DNA of 64,000 nucleotides from Mesodorylaimus sp. YZB2_4 (Eukaryota > Nematoda > Enoplea > Dorylaimida > Dorylaimidae). Both the position numbers and the translations under genes were made by a program. Positions 1 through 13,142 of the stretch are shown here, piece by piece; the first letter of the stretch is position 1; the number at the start of each line of letters is the position of its first letter. A model generated the notes under the pieces. The model worked only from the letters and a program-made list of their open reading frames with translations. It ran no database searches and was not told the origin of the DNA. The DNA is taken from contig JASANH010000167.1 of NCBI GenBank assembly GCA_030248295.1, forward strand, positions 310,001-374,000, read 5' to 3'.

Positions 1-595
1 TAGTATCCCACAAACTATCAACTGTGACAATCTGATAACTCCTTATTACCAGATGTTTTTTTTGCCTCTTATCCCTGGTGATAAGGTTTTTGATAACCTT
101 GCTGATAATAATCCAAGTTGAGTTAACATGTCGGTCATTGTGTGAGAAACAGGCAACTTTTCTTATTATCTTGTCACTTATTAGTCACTGAACAACAGCT
201 AATTTTTCAATTATCAGTAATTCATTATTATGACCTTGTATTAGTTAGTGATAAGGACCCGTTTGGCGGGGTCATCTTATCACCTGGTGGGTTGCTTATC
301 CCCTAATCTGTGTTTCGGCTCTCAATAGTTAGGTAGCTAAATGATCTGGGTGGTGTTCTCTACAGTAGGTTAACACCTGTCGACGCCTGATTTGAAAAGT
401 TCTTTTTTATTATTTGAAAACTCCCGGGCCACTGAGAAAATCGGGAACTGATGGGTATTACTAATAAAAATGATAAGAAAACACTGTTTTTTGACAGCTA
501 TCTCACTCTGCTTGCTGGCGATCACTAGCTGATGACTTTCGGGAATATTTCTAATCAGATTCATATTTGTGATTTAGGAATTGTGGTGAGCAAGA
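1..595. other. 5' flank of the Ras-like gene, rich in GATAA/TTATC
   Basis: No gene is seen here. The first 330 bases are dense in GATAA and its complement TTATC (for example near 34, 80, 94, 107, 212, 251 and 275), several in back-to-back arrangement. This could be a GATA-factor binding cluster upstream of the GTPase gene or a decayed inverted-repeat element. An in-frame TGA at 587-589 lies just upstream of the chosen start codon of the next gene. Confidence 0.3.
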
Positions 596-3554
596 ATGTC
601 TCGTCACGGAAGTCCATGTCGTTCCCTGACTCAACGCGACAAGTCGCCTTGTTATCGTCTGACTGCTTTGGGCGGTGGCATGGTTGGGAAAACTGCGTTA
701 TTGAAGAGATTTCTCAACGATGAATTTGTTGAAAAGTATCGAGAGACTGTGGAAGACTTGCACATGAGGGAATTTCATGTGAATGGTAGGCCGATACAGG
801 TTCATATATTCGATACAGCTGGCAACGTACAATTCCCAGCCATGAGGCGATTGAGTATCGGAAATGCGCAAGCGTTCTTATTGGTCTATGATGTCAGTTC
901 GGTGGAGAGTTTTCGAATGCTGGAAGGCATACTGAGGGACATCAAGGTAAGAAACACAATGGCAATTTGGAAGGCAGCTAGCTGGGATGCTGCAATTATT
1001 GTAAGATGTACTGCATGCTACTCCTTGGATGACTCTGTTGACCTTGCACAGAAGAGGGCTAAGGTGCGGCCCATATATTATGGTAAAGATCCCAGTAGAA
1101 GAAACTACTGTACTAGTGGATAGCAAGCAGATCAAAGTGAGAAGCACTTGCGCTGCGCTGGTGCTAGAAGCTGAACTAGAAAGCGCAGGACTTTCTCGTA
1201 GGAGTAACTTTTACCATAGCCTTATCATAGGCGAAACGGCGTGATATTGACCTAACAAACATGTAAACTGTCAATGCTATTATATCGCACCATAGAAACG
1301 AATACTAAAACCCTGATATGATTTTTGAGTCCCGTGACCGAAAGTTGACACGTGCGGCCGCTTCAATGAAAAGAGCCCACCAGAGTGGCAGTGGCAGTGG
1401 CGCAATGGTTCGGGGGTTGCTCGTCCTTATTGCTTGGAAGCGAGCTTGTCCTAGGTTCGATTGCCAGTGGCGGAGGCTGGTCTGTAAACCATAAACCAGC
1501 GAACTGTCTGGTCTAGGATTCCTTCGTGTGGAGATGCTCCTAATCGAGAGACACACAGTGGGACGCTGCTGTGTGTGCACAGGCACAGCAGAGGGAAACT
1601 TGTCCAGTGATAAAAAACATTCAGTACCTATGCATGTACTGCTTGTTCATTCTCCTATCGTTCTCACTGCTTGAAAAAAGTAATGAAATGTTATAAACAT
1701 AAACCATTGACCTCGAAATACCACATTTTTTAGCAGATTGCGACTTTTACTCACACTTTGAGTGAACCTCTTGTGGCTCTCTAAGTGGTAGCTCTACGAT
1801 CATAATATTTTTTTAATGTAATCCGAACAAGTACTTGAAGGAAAACATATTTTTAATTCTACAAGAAATATTCCATAAACGGATAGGAATATTACAAAAT
1901 TTTGAAGATTTTTACAGTACAGTGCAAGAAAGAGATCGTTGCAGGCGATTTTTTTTAGCTGCCAGACCTTTTGGTATCGTAAATTGCTTTCTATAGTTTG
2001 TTATGCTTAAAAGTTGGGTCAAATGTTAACATTTACTTTCGAAAGTCATTGCAACACACCACAAGCAAAACCACTTGATACGTACTGCAACTTTCATAAC
2101 AACTTGAGGGGTCTATAGATTGCATCTTGCAGAATGCAAACAGAATTCTTTATCAGTACCTTGGTTGGCTGTCGAACACGACACAGAGTAACGTGGTTCC
2201 AGATATAGAATATATGAAGCATCTAATGCAGGCTCTCTTTGTCAAACCCTAACACTGAAGATGGTTGGGTTCAAGGCACAACACTCATCAGTGCATGATC
2301 TTCCTCTATGCAGCATAACAATCTATTGGTTTTTACGTCTTTGCAAATGGCGTTCAATAAAAACCCCATTTTAAGTTGACTAGGTTTACTGTACAGCGAA
2401 TGGATTACTGGCAATATTTCTGTAGGTCCCTATGTACTGTAGGTAAACGCGTACTGTTAACCATGAGTCCATTCGGGGGAGGGAATCTCTGCACATGCAG
2501 CCCTGGGCTAGTTTGATCAGATATTATTATTTTGGTAGGTGCGTTCAGCATCTAACTGCATCATCAGAGTGCGGCCCTCCCCTGGTCCAGAGCAGGTCAG
2601 CAAATTTCTAAAACTAGGAAATGTCACGTAGATCATTAGTCATTGACCTTTAAGGCTGAGATTTCATTCATGTAATTTATACAGGAGGAAACCCTCGGCG
2701 CGCGCTTCGCTTCAGCAGCCGTATGGGTAACATGAATTAATCTTATTTGCTTTCAGGACGTGCGATCCGAGAAGGAATTGCGCGAATTGGCTATTGTGAT
2801 CGCGGCAAACAAATGCGACCTGGCGCAGGAGGAATGGGCAATTTCGTCGCAAATGATTGACGAATTTATGCTGAATAACACGATGGATTGTCGTGCTGTG
2901 CACTTGACAACATCGGCCAAGACCAGTTATAATGTTCGGACAGTATTCGAAACGTTCATTAAGATATCACCCCTTTTCCTGAACCAGGCCATTACTCGTC
3001 TCCCAGACCCCGCACCGGCCGCTCTGAACACCTCATTCCATTGCGTACGATCGAACACCTTAAATGGAGTCGGGCAGTGGGGTGTTGCACGCGGCACAGG
3101 ACACAGCCCCGCGGGTGGTGGCAGTCCAGTGCATCAACCGCAAAACCGACGCGCGCAGAGACGATTCAGTTTGCAGACAGTCAGCATAAGTCGCAGTCCC
3201 TCCGCTCATTCCAGCGGAGGCATCGGTGCATCGAATTATTCGATCAAATCGATCAGAGCAGAACAAGGAAGCAATCCGGCATCGCCTGACCAAGAACAGC
3301 CCTTGCACTCATCGCCCAGTCGTCTCTTCAGACCACAAGCCAATAGTTTCGGTGCTGGGCAGTTGTCAATGAACGGAAGTCCAAAAAATGGTAAGGCTAT
3401 CAATTCAAGAGGAAGCGCGACTGGCGAGGGGGTGGATGAGGTGGGCGAACTCAGAAAGTGCACAACATCTGCCAGTCAACGAATGAAATTTTTCAAACGA
3501 AGTAAGACTAAAAGTCATGACGAACCTGACATTCCTGAGTGTTTCGTGCAGTAA
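596..3554 (+). CDS. Ras-family small GTPase, Dexras/Rhes (RASD)-like, with long tail and CAAX box
   Basis: Two coding exons, 596-946 and 2757-3554, joined in phase 0 by an intron of 1810 bp (donor GTAAGA at 947, acceptor TTTCAG ending at 2756); about 382 aa. The P-loop GGGMVGKT is at residues 26-33, the switch II motif DTAGN at 73-77, NKCD at 135-138 and SAK at 170-172. N replacing the usual Q after DTAG, followed by QFPAMRRLSI, resembles RASD1/RASD2 and their invertebrate relatives (family knowledge). A serine-rich tail of about 190 residues ends in a basic KFFKRSKTK patch and CFVQ, a farnesylation-type CAAX box, so membrane attachment is inferred. ATG 596 is chosen because an in-frame stop lies 9 bases upstream and the next Met (29) would cut the P-loop. 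Di-Ras-like members are an alternative; the Ras superfamily call is firm. Confidence 0.85.
1388..1615 (+). repeat. tRNA-derived SINE-like repeat (family B) in the GTPase intron
   Basis: The segment carries an A-box-like stretch (AGTGGCGCAATGG) and a B-box-like GGTTCGATTGCC about 50 bases later. These are followed by a body containing CCATAAACCAGCGAACTG and GTGGAGATGCTCC, blocks also seen near 14.6-14.9, 59.6-59.9 and 60.2-60.4 kb. This fits an old tRNA-derived SINE; it is not a functional tRNA because no cloverleaf closes. Confidence 0.5.
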
Positions 3555-4638
3555 ACTAGAAAGCAAATGATTCAGGCATTTTTTGGTGACGATGGACTTC
3601 TTACGTTTAGCGTATTCATTCAAATGTTTTACATTACTTGAGATGTGCTGGTTCTAAGATCGGGTACTAATTAATTCCCCAAAACCGACAGCACTGTGTC
3701 TACTGTCTTTGGACTAAAGCACTGCACAATGTACGCACAGTACTCTACTGCACTACCTTACTTACACTGTACGATTATACTGTACTTTTAACAGTATGCG
3801 TCAGATGGTTTGAACTGTGGGCGAGTACGGACATGTCGTCTTTGCTCGATTTCGTATCTTTGTCATGTCCTACTGCAAAAAATATCTTTTGAAATGATAA
3901 TAATTCATTTAAAATACTGTATGTGACACCTGGATTTTTGTGATAAGCTTTGGTTGGCAGTGTAGAAACGATGGCATTGCATTTGTACAGTATAATTTCC
4001 ATTAAGACCCTGCTCCTTGTGATAAGCCATTTGAAAAGTTATCTTTTGTTTGTCCTGCTGATACTAGACAGGGTTTCTGAAATTGAGCTTTCTTAAACAT
4101 TTATGCCATGTTTGGAAATTTTGATTGATTGTATGAATAAGTGTACTGTGCATAATAAAATCATGTCGTGAATAATGTACTTCTTCAACCTTGAGTGCCC
4201 ATACCTGTTCCGATTTTGCAAATAGTTTGAAGTCAGTCGACAGAAATATTTGTGAGTGAGGTGTGGAAATATCCGTTTTTATAAAAAAGCTTGAAGTTAT
4301 AGCTACTGTCATTGATTTTTCCCAACATTTTTTCGATGTTAGCAATCATGAATCAATGCAGGCGCCACAAAAAACCTAGTTCTCCTAAACTTACCGGTCC
4401 AGTATTGTTGCATGGCCCCGGTTGCCTTCGATACCTTTTATCGACTAAGTGGTTACAAATGAGTTTGGTTTTCATATTTTTGATTAGTTGGGTTATCACC
4501 TATTCGAGCCCTGCAGTATGCTGATCCATAAGCTCAAATTTAGCAGCTAATTCATCTTTTCTGGTATCCTTATACTGTGCAGCTGACTTAGGCAAGTTGT
4601 TTCGGTCCACGAGACCTGCCTCTGTCACCAAATAATCA
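3555..4638. other. 3' UTR and intergenic stretch, nothing recognised
   Basis: Follows the stop codon of the GTPase gene. Only short, AT-rich open frames without recognisable domains are present. The 3' UTR of the GTPase gene must lie in the first part, but I see no decisive polyadenylation site. Confidence 0.4.
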
Positions 4639-4974
4639 TTAAGTATCGTAACAGACGAATTTCTTTAGAAGCCTCCGAATAAGCAGCATTATTCTAAAAG
4701 CCCAGACTGTCATTCCTACGTTAGGATACCCCAGGACTCCCTGTTCCTTGTTCCTCCTTAACATTACTTCATTCACCATACTGACTTTTGCTGGGTGCCA
4801 GAGGTAACTGTCAATTTTCCTTTTGATGAACCTTTGCAAGTCAGCTTCTGGTCCAGTCATTGTGGCCAAGTACCACAGCTTTGAAAAATAATAGGTGGTA
4901 GCCACAGATATTCTTCCGAAATATGAAATTTCTAAGGTCGGAATTTTTCCGTCAAGTCCACCAGTCTCCGACAC
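4639..4974 (-). pseudogene. Non-LTR retrotransposon reverse-transcriptase C-terminal fragment
   Basis: A 111-codon open frame reads like the segment just C-terminal to the reverse transcriptase domain of LINE-type elements. It has KLWYLATMTGP, then FIKRKIDSYLWHPAKVSM, then EQGVLGYPNVGMTVWAFRI, matching the family pattern of a leucine-rich helix, a [FY]LW patch and a GGLGxPN-type motif. No upstream RT catalytic block (FxDD) is visible on the same strand, so this is a 5'-truncated remnant. Confidence 0.6.
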
Positions 4975-7900
4975 TCGCCCAGCTTTCAGTTATTTCCATA
5001 TGTTTTCAGTTTATCAACTGCAAAATGCATCAGCTCCTTTCCTGAACCCCGCCTGTTGATGATTTTACTCAGCAGGAGTTTACTCTTTGCTCATTTAAGT
5101 GTTGCACATGACGCTCGTCTATTCATATCGTAGGCATGGAAGATTCGGTCTATCGATTTAGAACATCCAGTCAGCAAGTTAGTGTCATCTGCGTGATTGC
5201 CAAGTTTTCTTTCGCGTCCCGAAATGTCCATGGCCCTGATACACTATTTTTGTCCAGGCGCACAAAAAATGTTGCGCCTGACGCAAGCAGTCATTTATGG
5301 GCAGCATGGATCCTCTTTATTTTATCAGGTTGTAAAGTAGAGTGGTCCGATAAGCAGTGCGTCAGAGCCTTGAGAGGGGCGCTGCTTGTGCCATGGCACC
5401 ATGATAATACTGTAAGTACTGTAAGTACTTGTTTATCATGGGGGGCCTTTCGAAAAAAATTGATGCATTATTTATTGTTCAATAAATTACAAGTATTTCA
5501 CATAATCCGGGCCGTATTCACGATCCGATCCAGAATTTTTCCCATCCGATCCGGCCGTGACATACGAGTCCACAAATTTGACCAGCGGAGGTCATGTGAG
5601 AGCGTTTTTTGTTCCTTGAGGGTCTTGTTGTCAGTGTTTCGCTCTATTAAAAATCAGTGTAATTAAACCTCTTGTGCGATGATCCCTAGTCGGTGGCACT
5701 AGGTATCTAGGTGGCGCCAGAAAGGGCGTCATCTGATGCTTTCTGCGTTCATATCGGAATACGTAAAGTGCAAGCAGAAACAACTTGGCATAATGACGTA
5801 TTTCTAAACAACTCTGTTATCAGACAACGAAAAGGTTAGCCCAGCCACCCTACTCCAAATGCGAGGCGAGACGAGGTTGGCTGGGCTCCCTCGGCGGCAC
5901 ATGCTTGAGTGGGTTATACTATGTGGACGTGATATATCTACGTTTATATTGCCTTCAGGGCGAGGCTCACAATCGTATTCCCACACTCACCCAACGCATG
6001 TCTCCGTGATGTACTCGGTGCATCGCGAAGTCATGGGGTCGATTCCCTGCGGGGTTTTATATTTTCTGTTTTTCACCCAAGGCTACAACCCACATGAATA
6101 TACTTATTCCTATTTTGGAGTAAGTTTAGAAGCTTGGAGTTTTGGAATACGACTGCCTTTTGTCACCTCGCACTTACTTGGGAAACAATGAGGACTTGCT
6201 GCAGTAAGGTTGCATCTGCCGTGACAGCACGAGTACTGCATGTGTGGCACCTACCCATCGACACTAGAGCAGGAAATTCAGCTTCTGTGGGGCCAGCATG
6301 CTAATAGCTTAGGCGTACAACCCTCTGTAATAGAACTAACGACCATCGGCCCTTGTGTTTCCATCTCTCTATTGCCTGAATGAAGTGGCTGAGGCAGGGG
6401 ACGCCCTGTCACACTTTTTATTAGTGACAGTAAAGCAATTCTGTTTGATCACAATTTTTCTACAAATTCAGCCGAGGGAGCCCAGCCAAACACTCGTCTC
6501 GGCTAGTTTTTAACAAAGTGTAACCACGTCTAACGGAAACAGCACTTACGCGCCGCACGGCTAATAAAAATATTCCGCCTGCTGGTGGTGTGCGTTAAAA
6601 TCCAGTTTTTCGAGCACAAAAAAATTAATTGGCGCGAATCTTAAAAACACACCCTCAAAAAAAATATTCGAGCTATGAGAGCTTTCAGAACAACCAACTC
6701 TTTTGTCCGTAGCTTCAGTGGTGATTGCTGTAGACAGGACTGAAGTACTTCGTCGTCGTCTGCTGTCGTCATCTCTGGAACAGCAAAACGTGCATTTTGG
6801 ATCTCGAGAACGGCTGAGCCATTTCCAACAAAATTTTGCACGATTATTGGCCATGGTAAACATAGCTCATCCCAAAAATTTTGTGCATTTTTGTCGATTT
6901 GTTGTCGAGTTATCAAAGCCTGTTCCGATAACTCGACCACTGTGCCGCTGTTGATAATATCACTCGTAAGAACCATAATAATCAAAGCTACGACAAAATA
7001 TGGGTGAAATGGGAACGCTATCAATCTATACGCAAATATGTCTGCTGCTCGATTGAATTGCCCAGTTTTTATGCTTCTTCCGAGGACATACAAGCGCATA
7101 ACCGTCTAGTCCTTCCCTGTGCATGCAAAAGATGTTCTTTCCGCCCTATAAAAGTACAACGAGATTTATGAGCATTTCGATAAGATTTTACCCTGCCTGC
7201 TTGACACTGCAGGTCACGTGAAAAGATCGCGGGAAAAAAGATGGTAAGCACAAATTTATAGCAAATTAGAGCATGGCTAGCAAACATTTTTGTCATGGCA
7301 TGTCAAAGACGCCTTGAAGATTTACTTTCCCTCTAATCAATATGTCATTCTTGACTTCCTGATGCTCGATCCTTGACGCTGTTCACATCGTTTTTTCTCA
7401 GCGGGATCTGGAACCTTATTCTCCAATGTTTCTTGCTCACCCGTCCGTTCTCACCACACGATCAGTTTGCACTTGTGATCGACAGCCTTTTCCCATTCCT
7501 ATATTTTCTTTATTTCCCTTCCAAAAGGTGTCTTTAAATGAAAAAAGAGTCCCAAAGCATTCTGAGAAACAGTTCGAAGGTGCACAAGCTGGCTCTCAGC
7601 AGTTAAACTTACAAATGGACATTAATGCACCAGCGTTACCAGATGCAGGTTCAGATTGCTCTGAAACCCAACTTCCAAGTAGGCAAATGGGGCCTTTGCC
7701 TCTGTTTTCCAGACGCCAACATTTTCCAATGCTTCCCCGAGATCTCCATCCACTTCCTCGTCCACCCAGTCATGATACCGTACATCTTATGCAGTACCCT
7801 TCTGGGCGAGTATATAATTGGATTCTTCTACCCTCACGAGCAATACGCTTTCAACACTGACATAAACGATGATTTCGCAATCGCGGTTTGAATGATTGTT

Positions 7901-9817
7901 AGCTCATTCTTTCAACAGCGGTGTTTCGAAACGGCATCGTCCGGAAAGCAAGGCAAAATGAAAACAACTCAAGATGCCCTAAGAAAGCCCTGAAAATCTT
8001 AGATCGTGCAAAGAATCGTCTTAGAAATATCACTGCCCTAATAGCTTAAAAAGGACAAAAGTCCTGCGCCTGGCAACACTGGCAAGTCTTCACCCACTGT
8101 ATATTGTTTTTATGGCTTTGTTTGCACAGTACCACGATGGGGTTTCTAGAAATTTTGATCAAAAGCGATGTCTAAAGTGGGAACCCTGTCTGTTGCATGA
8201 GTCCGCAAAAGTGATAGCGAAGACCTAAAAAAACTGATTTACTCTGCATTACAGTCAAAAAATCCATTTGTTTGGCACTAGGACATCGTATTACATCCTT
8301 TGCGTTCACCTGTGTCTTTTGATACTTGAGTGCGCTTCATGCGTTCTCTCAAAAGTAAAATATCGAATATCAGCATACGCTAACAAAAATTTTTATCATA
8401 CCAGTTTCACAAATATTTTTTAAAACCTGCAGTATATCAAGTGATGGCGATATATATTTTTATGACGGGCTTGCTACTGATTTTTGCATTACAAAAGAGT
8501 ATATTTTTATAACAGCACTGACAGACGTATTTTATGTGCGTAGATTGCTAAAAGCTTTATTATAGTTTCAAAAAAACACGAATTAACTAAGCTTTTTGTC
8601 TAAGCTTTTCACCTTGAAAGACAAATACTCGGCACCTGTTAATGAGAGTTGCGATAATGAAGATGAGTGACATTCTCAACGCCCACTGCTCTATCGCTCT
8701 TTACCTCCAAGCAGGCCAATGAGGCAGAGACGAGCTCGTTATACTTTCTTTCTGACAAACATCCACCGGCTCGATATAATAGCTAAGCCAGGGTGAATTA
8801 AGGCTCCCGTCTCGCCTTAAGGTGCAAGTCGCACAAGCTAGACCTTTCTAGAACAATGCTCATATTTACAGGCCACCGCACCCCGCACTGCCACGTCCCG
8901 TGATTCGAGATAATAAATACATCGTTCGGGCTTCTGGCTAGGACTATATTTGGACGAAAGACGTCTGCCTGACGATATTATAATCATTTTTGAATTATCC
9001 CCTTTGCAAACTGTGTGACGGAGAGTCGCAGTGGATGACCAGGACATGCTGTGGCAAGGTAACCCCTGTCCCACTTGCTACCTGCGATTAGGGACCCTGC
9101 CGTTTCCGCTTATTAGAGCACGTTCACGAGCACCTTCTCGTCGCCCCACTGGCACTCAACTAATCCTTTCGTGAGAGCACACGAGTTTAATGAAATTGCC
9201 AGCCGGGTGTCTTCGCGAAAACTCATTTTCAGATGCTTAAGTGAAAGAGAAAAATTTTATTTTACACTTTTCGAAAAAATATAACTTTTGTCAGGGGAGA
9301 AAAATCGATAGTTTTATTTTATGGTTATTCACTTGCCCTTTTGTGTTTTTTTAATTTTGATTATAAAACCTCACAATACGATACGAGTCAACCTTGTCTT
9401 AATCTTCATTCTGTTTTTCTAACCTCTCATCTGAAGCCTCATAAAAATGCCAGTGACCTTATTAGCTTGAACTTTGTGCACATCGATCACGCTATTGAAA
9501 TCGTAGAATGTTGATAGATGTCTTATTTTTCTGACGTTTTTGACACTAAAGTCTGTACCTTGACTTATTACCCCTTGCCTTAGGCATCACTGGAGACTGT
9601 ATATTGTCAGGTGCAGCCTTCCGTATTCAAACCACAATATTCATATATCCTTATTTCGTTTACAAATATTCCTTTTTAACAGTTTTTCCCCGCCTTTTAT
9701 AAGATATATAATGAAAGTCTATTTTTGAACTTTTTTATAACTTGTAAGCGACTCCTTCATATCATTTTTTCAAATCTTAATGTTAGTTCCATAACATAAT
9801 TTTTATGACATAAAAAT
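4975..9817. other. Intergenic region with an inverted repeat and unassigned open frames
   Basis: No conserved gene was recognised. Open frames of 152 codons (6641-7099, minus) and 144 and 88 codons (7426-7891, plus, overlapping frames) show no domain I know and no clear splice partners. An inverted repeat spans 5865-6503. A tRNA-like B box (GGGTCGATTCCC) sits near 6037. From 8.3 kb to the GPCR start the sequence becomes AT-rich. Confidence 0.35.
5865..6503. repeat. Inverted repeat pair bounding about 640 bp
   Basis: A 32-base block at 5865-5896, with core TTGGCTGGGCTCCCTCGGC, recurs as its reverse complement at 6471-6503 (GCCGAGGGAGCCCAGCCAA and onward). Each copy also starts and ends with complementary hexamers (GCCGAG/CTCGGC). 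This fits a short non-autonomous DNA transposon or a foldback remnant. No target duplication is evident. Confidence 0.45.
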
Positions 9818-11053
9818 ATGTCTTTTTCAAATCTAACAAATTATACCCATTATAACTCGTGTACTGTTCGTTTACGTTACGAGAAATATCCAATCGATTA
9901 TGGTTACTACATATGTGGTCCAGTTTTGTCATTTGTTATAACTTTTGGTTTAGTAGGAAATTTAATATGCTTGTTTATATTTTGCAAAAAGAAGCCAATG
10001 CCAGTCGTCAGTTTATACGCCATACCACTGTGTGTCAGCGACTGTGCTGTACTGCTAGGGTCATTTATGATGACTAACCTGCCTCACCTGCTCTATGGTC
10101 GTATGCTAACTTACGGCTGGTATGTCAGGTTATACCCTGCCGCAATATTCCTATCTAACTTATCCTATACCCTGTGCATATGGCTGGCAGTACTATTATC
10201 TATCGAACGTTATTTCGCCTTGTGCCATCCACTGAAACATAGATTCTACGATGCCAAAAGAAGATCGATTTTAATATCGATTTTTTGTATAATCTCGGCC
10301 ATATTATATAATATACCTCGCTACTTCGAAATTGATACATTTCAATGTTTCGAGAAAACCAAAGAAAAAATGATATATTTAATGAAACCATCCGAATTTC
10401 GAAATTTATATTCATATTGGTTTTGTTATAAAATAGTTCTAAATCCACTATTTTTCTCACTCGGACCCTTGGTCTTATTATGCTTTTTAAGCTTTCGCAT
10501 TCAACGCGTATTGAAATTAAGTCAACATCTATCGGGAGGATCGGAAAAGAGAGAGTTAACACAAGGAAACAGCAATGAAATTGGACGAAAAACGGAGCGT
10601 GAAAATTCTACGTTAGTAATACTATCACCAAAAACTGGCGAAATTATGAGTTTATTACGAAATAATCCATCAATCGATAATCGATCCGCGACTAATCGCT
10701 TGATCGAGCGATTGAATCGTCGTCGATCGACTGATCGATCGATTTCATCGGTGACAACAAGAGATAGACAAAAGAGAACTTTGACTTATACTATGTTATG
10801 CGTTGTGTTGAAATTTCTTTTATGTCATAGTTTACCCGCTGTAATCGATTTCTGTGAAACCATAATCAGCGCGGAAGCGTTTGGGCAAAAATGGGTGGAA
10901 AATTTGGTGGATACATCGACTTTATTAATTGTTATAAATAGCAGTTTAAATATATTTTTATATGGTTGGTGTAACCGCGAATTTCGTGATAGGATTCGAC
11001 TGGTGCTGTTGGCGTCGAGAATGAATAGCAGTGAGACGAGGTTGACGAGTTAG
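9818..11053 (+). CDS. Rhodopsin-family GPCR, FMRFamide-receptor-like, single exon
   Basis: 411 aa with seven hydrophobic segments at about residues 31-54, 64-87, 106-128, 150-168, 201-226, 321-345 and 363-383. Class A hallmarks are GLVGN in TM1, SD in TM2, ERY (130-132) in place of DRY followed by FALCHPLK, and NIFLY (378-382) in place of NPxxY. The N-terminus has NLT and NYT glycosylation sites. Intracellular loop 3 is long, basic and Ser/Thr-rich (about 230-320). The usual disulfide Cys at the top of TM3 (3.25, residue 106) is Tyr in a YP context; as I recall, the FMRFamide/DMSR-type receptors also carry YP near here. A neuropeptide receptor at the plasma membrane is inferred; the ligand is unknown. 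There are no introns, the start is the first Met, and the 5' flank is very AT-rich. Confidence 0.9.
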   Translation: MSFSNLTNYTHYNSCTVRLRYEKYPIDYGYYICGPVLSFVITFGLVGNLICLFIFCKKKPMPVVSLYAIPLCVSDCAVLLGSFMMTNLPHLLYGRMLTYGWYVRLYPAAIFLSNLSYTLCIWLAVLLSIERYFALCHPLKHRFYDAKRRSILISIFCIISAILYNIPRYFEIDTFQCFEKTKEKMIYLMKPSEFRNLYSYWFCYKIVLNPLFFSLGPLVLLCFLSFRIQRVLKLSQHLSGGSEKRELTQGNSNEIGRKTERENSTLVILSPKTGEIMSLLRNNPSIDNRSATNRLIERLNRRRSTDRSISSVTTRDRQKRTLTYTMLCVVLKFLLCHSLPAVIDFCETIISAEAFGQKWVENLVDTSTLLIVINSSLNIFLYGWCNREFRDRIRLVLLASRMNSSETRLTS

Positions 11054-13142
11054 TGAGACTGTACTTTCTTGTCATGAAATTAGTTGCAAGTTGTTTTTTC
11101 CTTTTGTAAAGGAAACGGCTTTGGGCCTTTTGTGACTGCAACGAAATCGTATTGATCGTTTCGATAAATGCTGTGGACTATGTGGATTGTTCTTTATAAA
11201 ATTTGCTGCGTCACTTTTTTTGACGATAACCAATTGATTTTTTTTTTATATGCTGATATCAGCGAGAGGTGACGCTTCTTATCATTTTTTTAACGTTTTC
11301 TTTGCTGAAAAAGAATGATGACTGAATAACTCGCCAAACATTCAAGGTTTTTGACACACAGAAAGAACGTCTTACTGGGTAACACTGACCACAGCTTTTG
11401 TAACTGCAACGGAATCGATAGTGATATAATTATAGTTCTGGATGGTATACCTTGCATGCTACACACTGGGCAGTGGTTTTGTAAACTGCTATAACATGAT
11501 TGCTACTAGAATGGATATGATCGTGATTTCGTGATACGTTAATGACGTAGGTTAAGCATCGATAATTGATTGATCGATACATTTTGTGTGATATCTCAGA
11601 TGTTAAGCTGCTAAGAGTTTAAATGGAACGTGCTGATGCATCAGTACCAATGTTATTAGCAATGCCTGTAGGATGTCAACAACTTTTTTGTTGGCAACTT
11701 TGTAAAGCTGGCAAGCTAAGTATTAACTTTGCGACTGCAAAGTAATCACTTTGGCTCTTTGTATAAAACGAACCAAATAAATGTCATTTTGTGTATGTAA
11801 AAGTAATGAGCTACGTGTGCCAGCAGAAATCTCCCGTATTATACTTGTTCGCGACTCGTCTTCTTAGAAAGCCTATTAATAGCTTCTTTATAAATAAGGC
11901 GTACCAAGAGTGAAAAACACTTTTTTCTCTGTCCCTCATTTCTCGTTGGGCGTTGCACACTTGATTGAGAAAATGAGATACTGACTATTATTTTCGTCCT
12001 TTGTAAGTCCTCTCCGCATACACCGTGAAAACGTGTTGGCAATTTGCACTGGGTGTGTCACACAATGCACATGAACGCTACTGACGTAAAAGGAAACAAT
12101 GTGCAAGCCTTGAGAGACTGCGGTAATTTAGCCCCATCCTGAGAAGATGTGCGATTGCATATCCAAAAATGGGCCGATGACGCATTGGCCACAATGTACC
12201 CCCCCCCCCCCCCTTCGTGGCCACAAACCTTATGGATTGCGCAAAGAGCGTGATTATGACACACAGGTGAATAAATTTTTAGATTTGAAATTATCGAAGC
12301 ATTCAAACGTAAAAAAGGATGAAAGGTGTGCAGTCGCGTCATAGACGGAGGAAGTAGTGTGATCACGCCTTCCCAGTCAGGTGTACAGCGAATTCGAGCA
12401 GCTTTCAGCTATTAATGCTCGAAAGCATTGTGCGCAGGGTCCATCTGACGAGAGAAAGGACAGGTCTGTTTCTAAGACACTTACTGCAGTTTGAAGAGAA
12501 GCTAGCTGTATGGAGTTCCTCAAGATGTGTAACGTGGGGTACGCTGGGGGGCAAATCACAGTCGTCACAATTGGGATGTCTCAGCATCACAGTTGGGACG
12601 TAGCACACAGGCACGGCACCCTGTATCATATAAGTGTGTATATCATGTGTATGCTCGTTTCTGCATAGTGGACCACCACGCCACAATGAAACTTGGCGTG
12701 CAGGCCCAACAGCGAACAGGGAGCGCCAGGGGCCAAAGTAAAGAGGCCAGGAACTAAATGATGGGGAACAAATGGCCTTGGTTTTTGCGAATTTTGAAAG
12801 CTTTTATATTTGATGCCAGTCATAGTAAAGTAACATTACAGCAAGCAGCAAATAAAACTCCGCTCACGCTGTCTGCGCCAATAATTCAAGCCAGATATGC
12901 TATAGTCGTCATCAGCTAGTTTTTTTTTTTCGGGGATTTGCAGTCTGCGCGTTGCCTGCAAAGCCATCGCTCGTATTTTCGAGCAAGACAGCTTGAATGG
13001 CTGTTCAGTACTGCGGATGTTGAGTCATATTTTGTTGAAGTTCTTCAGCAGAATTCCCTTGATTTCATCACAGCTTAGATGCTTGCGGTTTTCTGTCCCT
13101 TAACCATAGAGCTTGCGGACGCCCACATTCCACGTTTGGTTG

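Noticed and set aside
6641-7099. 152-codon minus-strand open frame
   Set aside because: It has a hydrophobic stretch and some exon-like feel, but no recognisable family and no convincing splice sites or start context.
7426-7891. Overlapping plus frames of 144 and 88 codons
   Set aside because: Two competing frames without conserved motifs. The 88-codon frame looks slightly protein-like but has no start or splice support.
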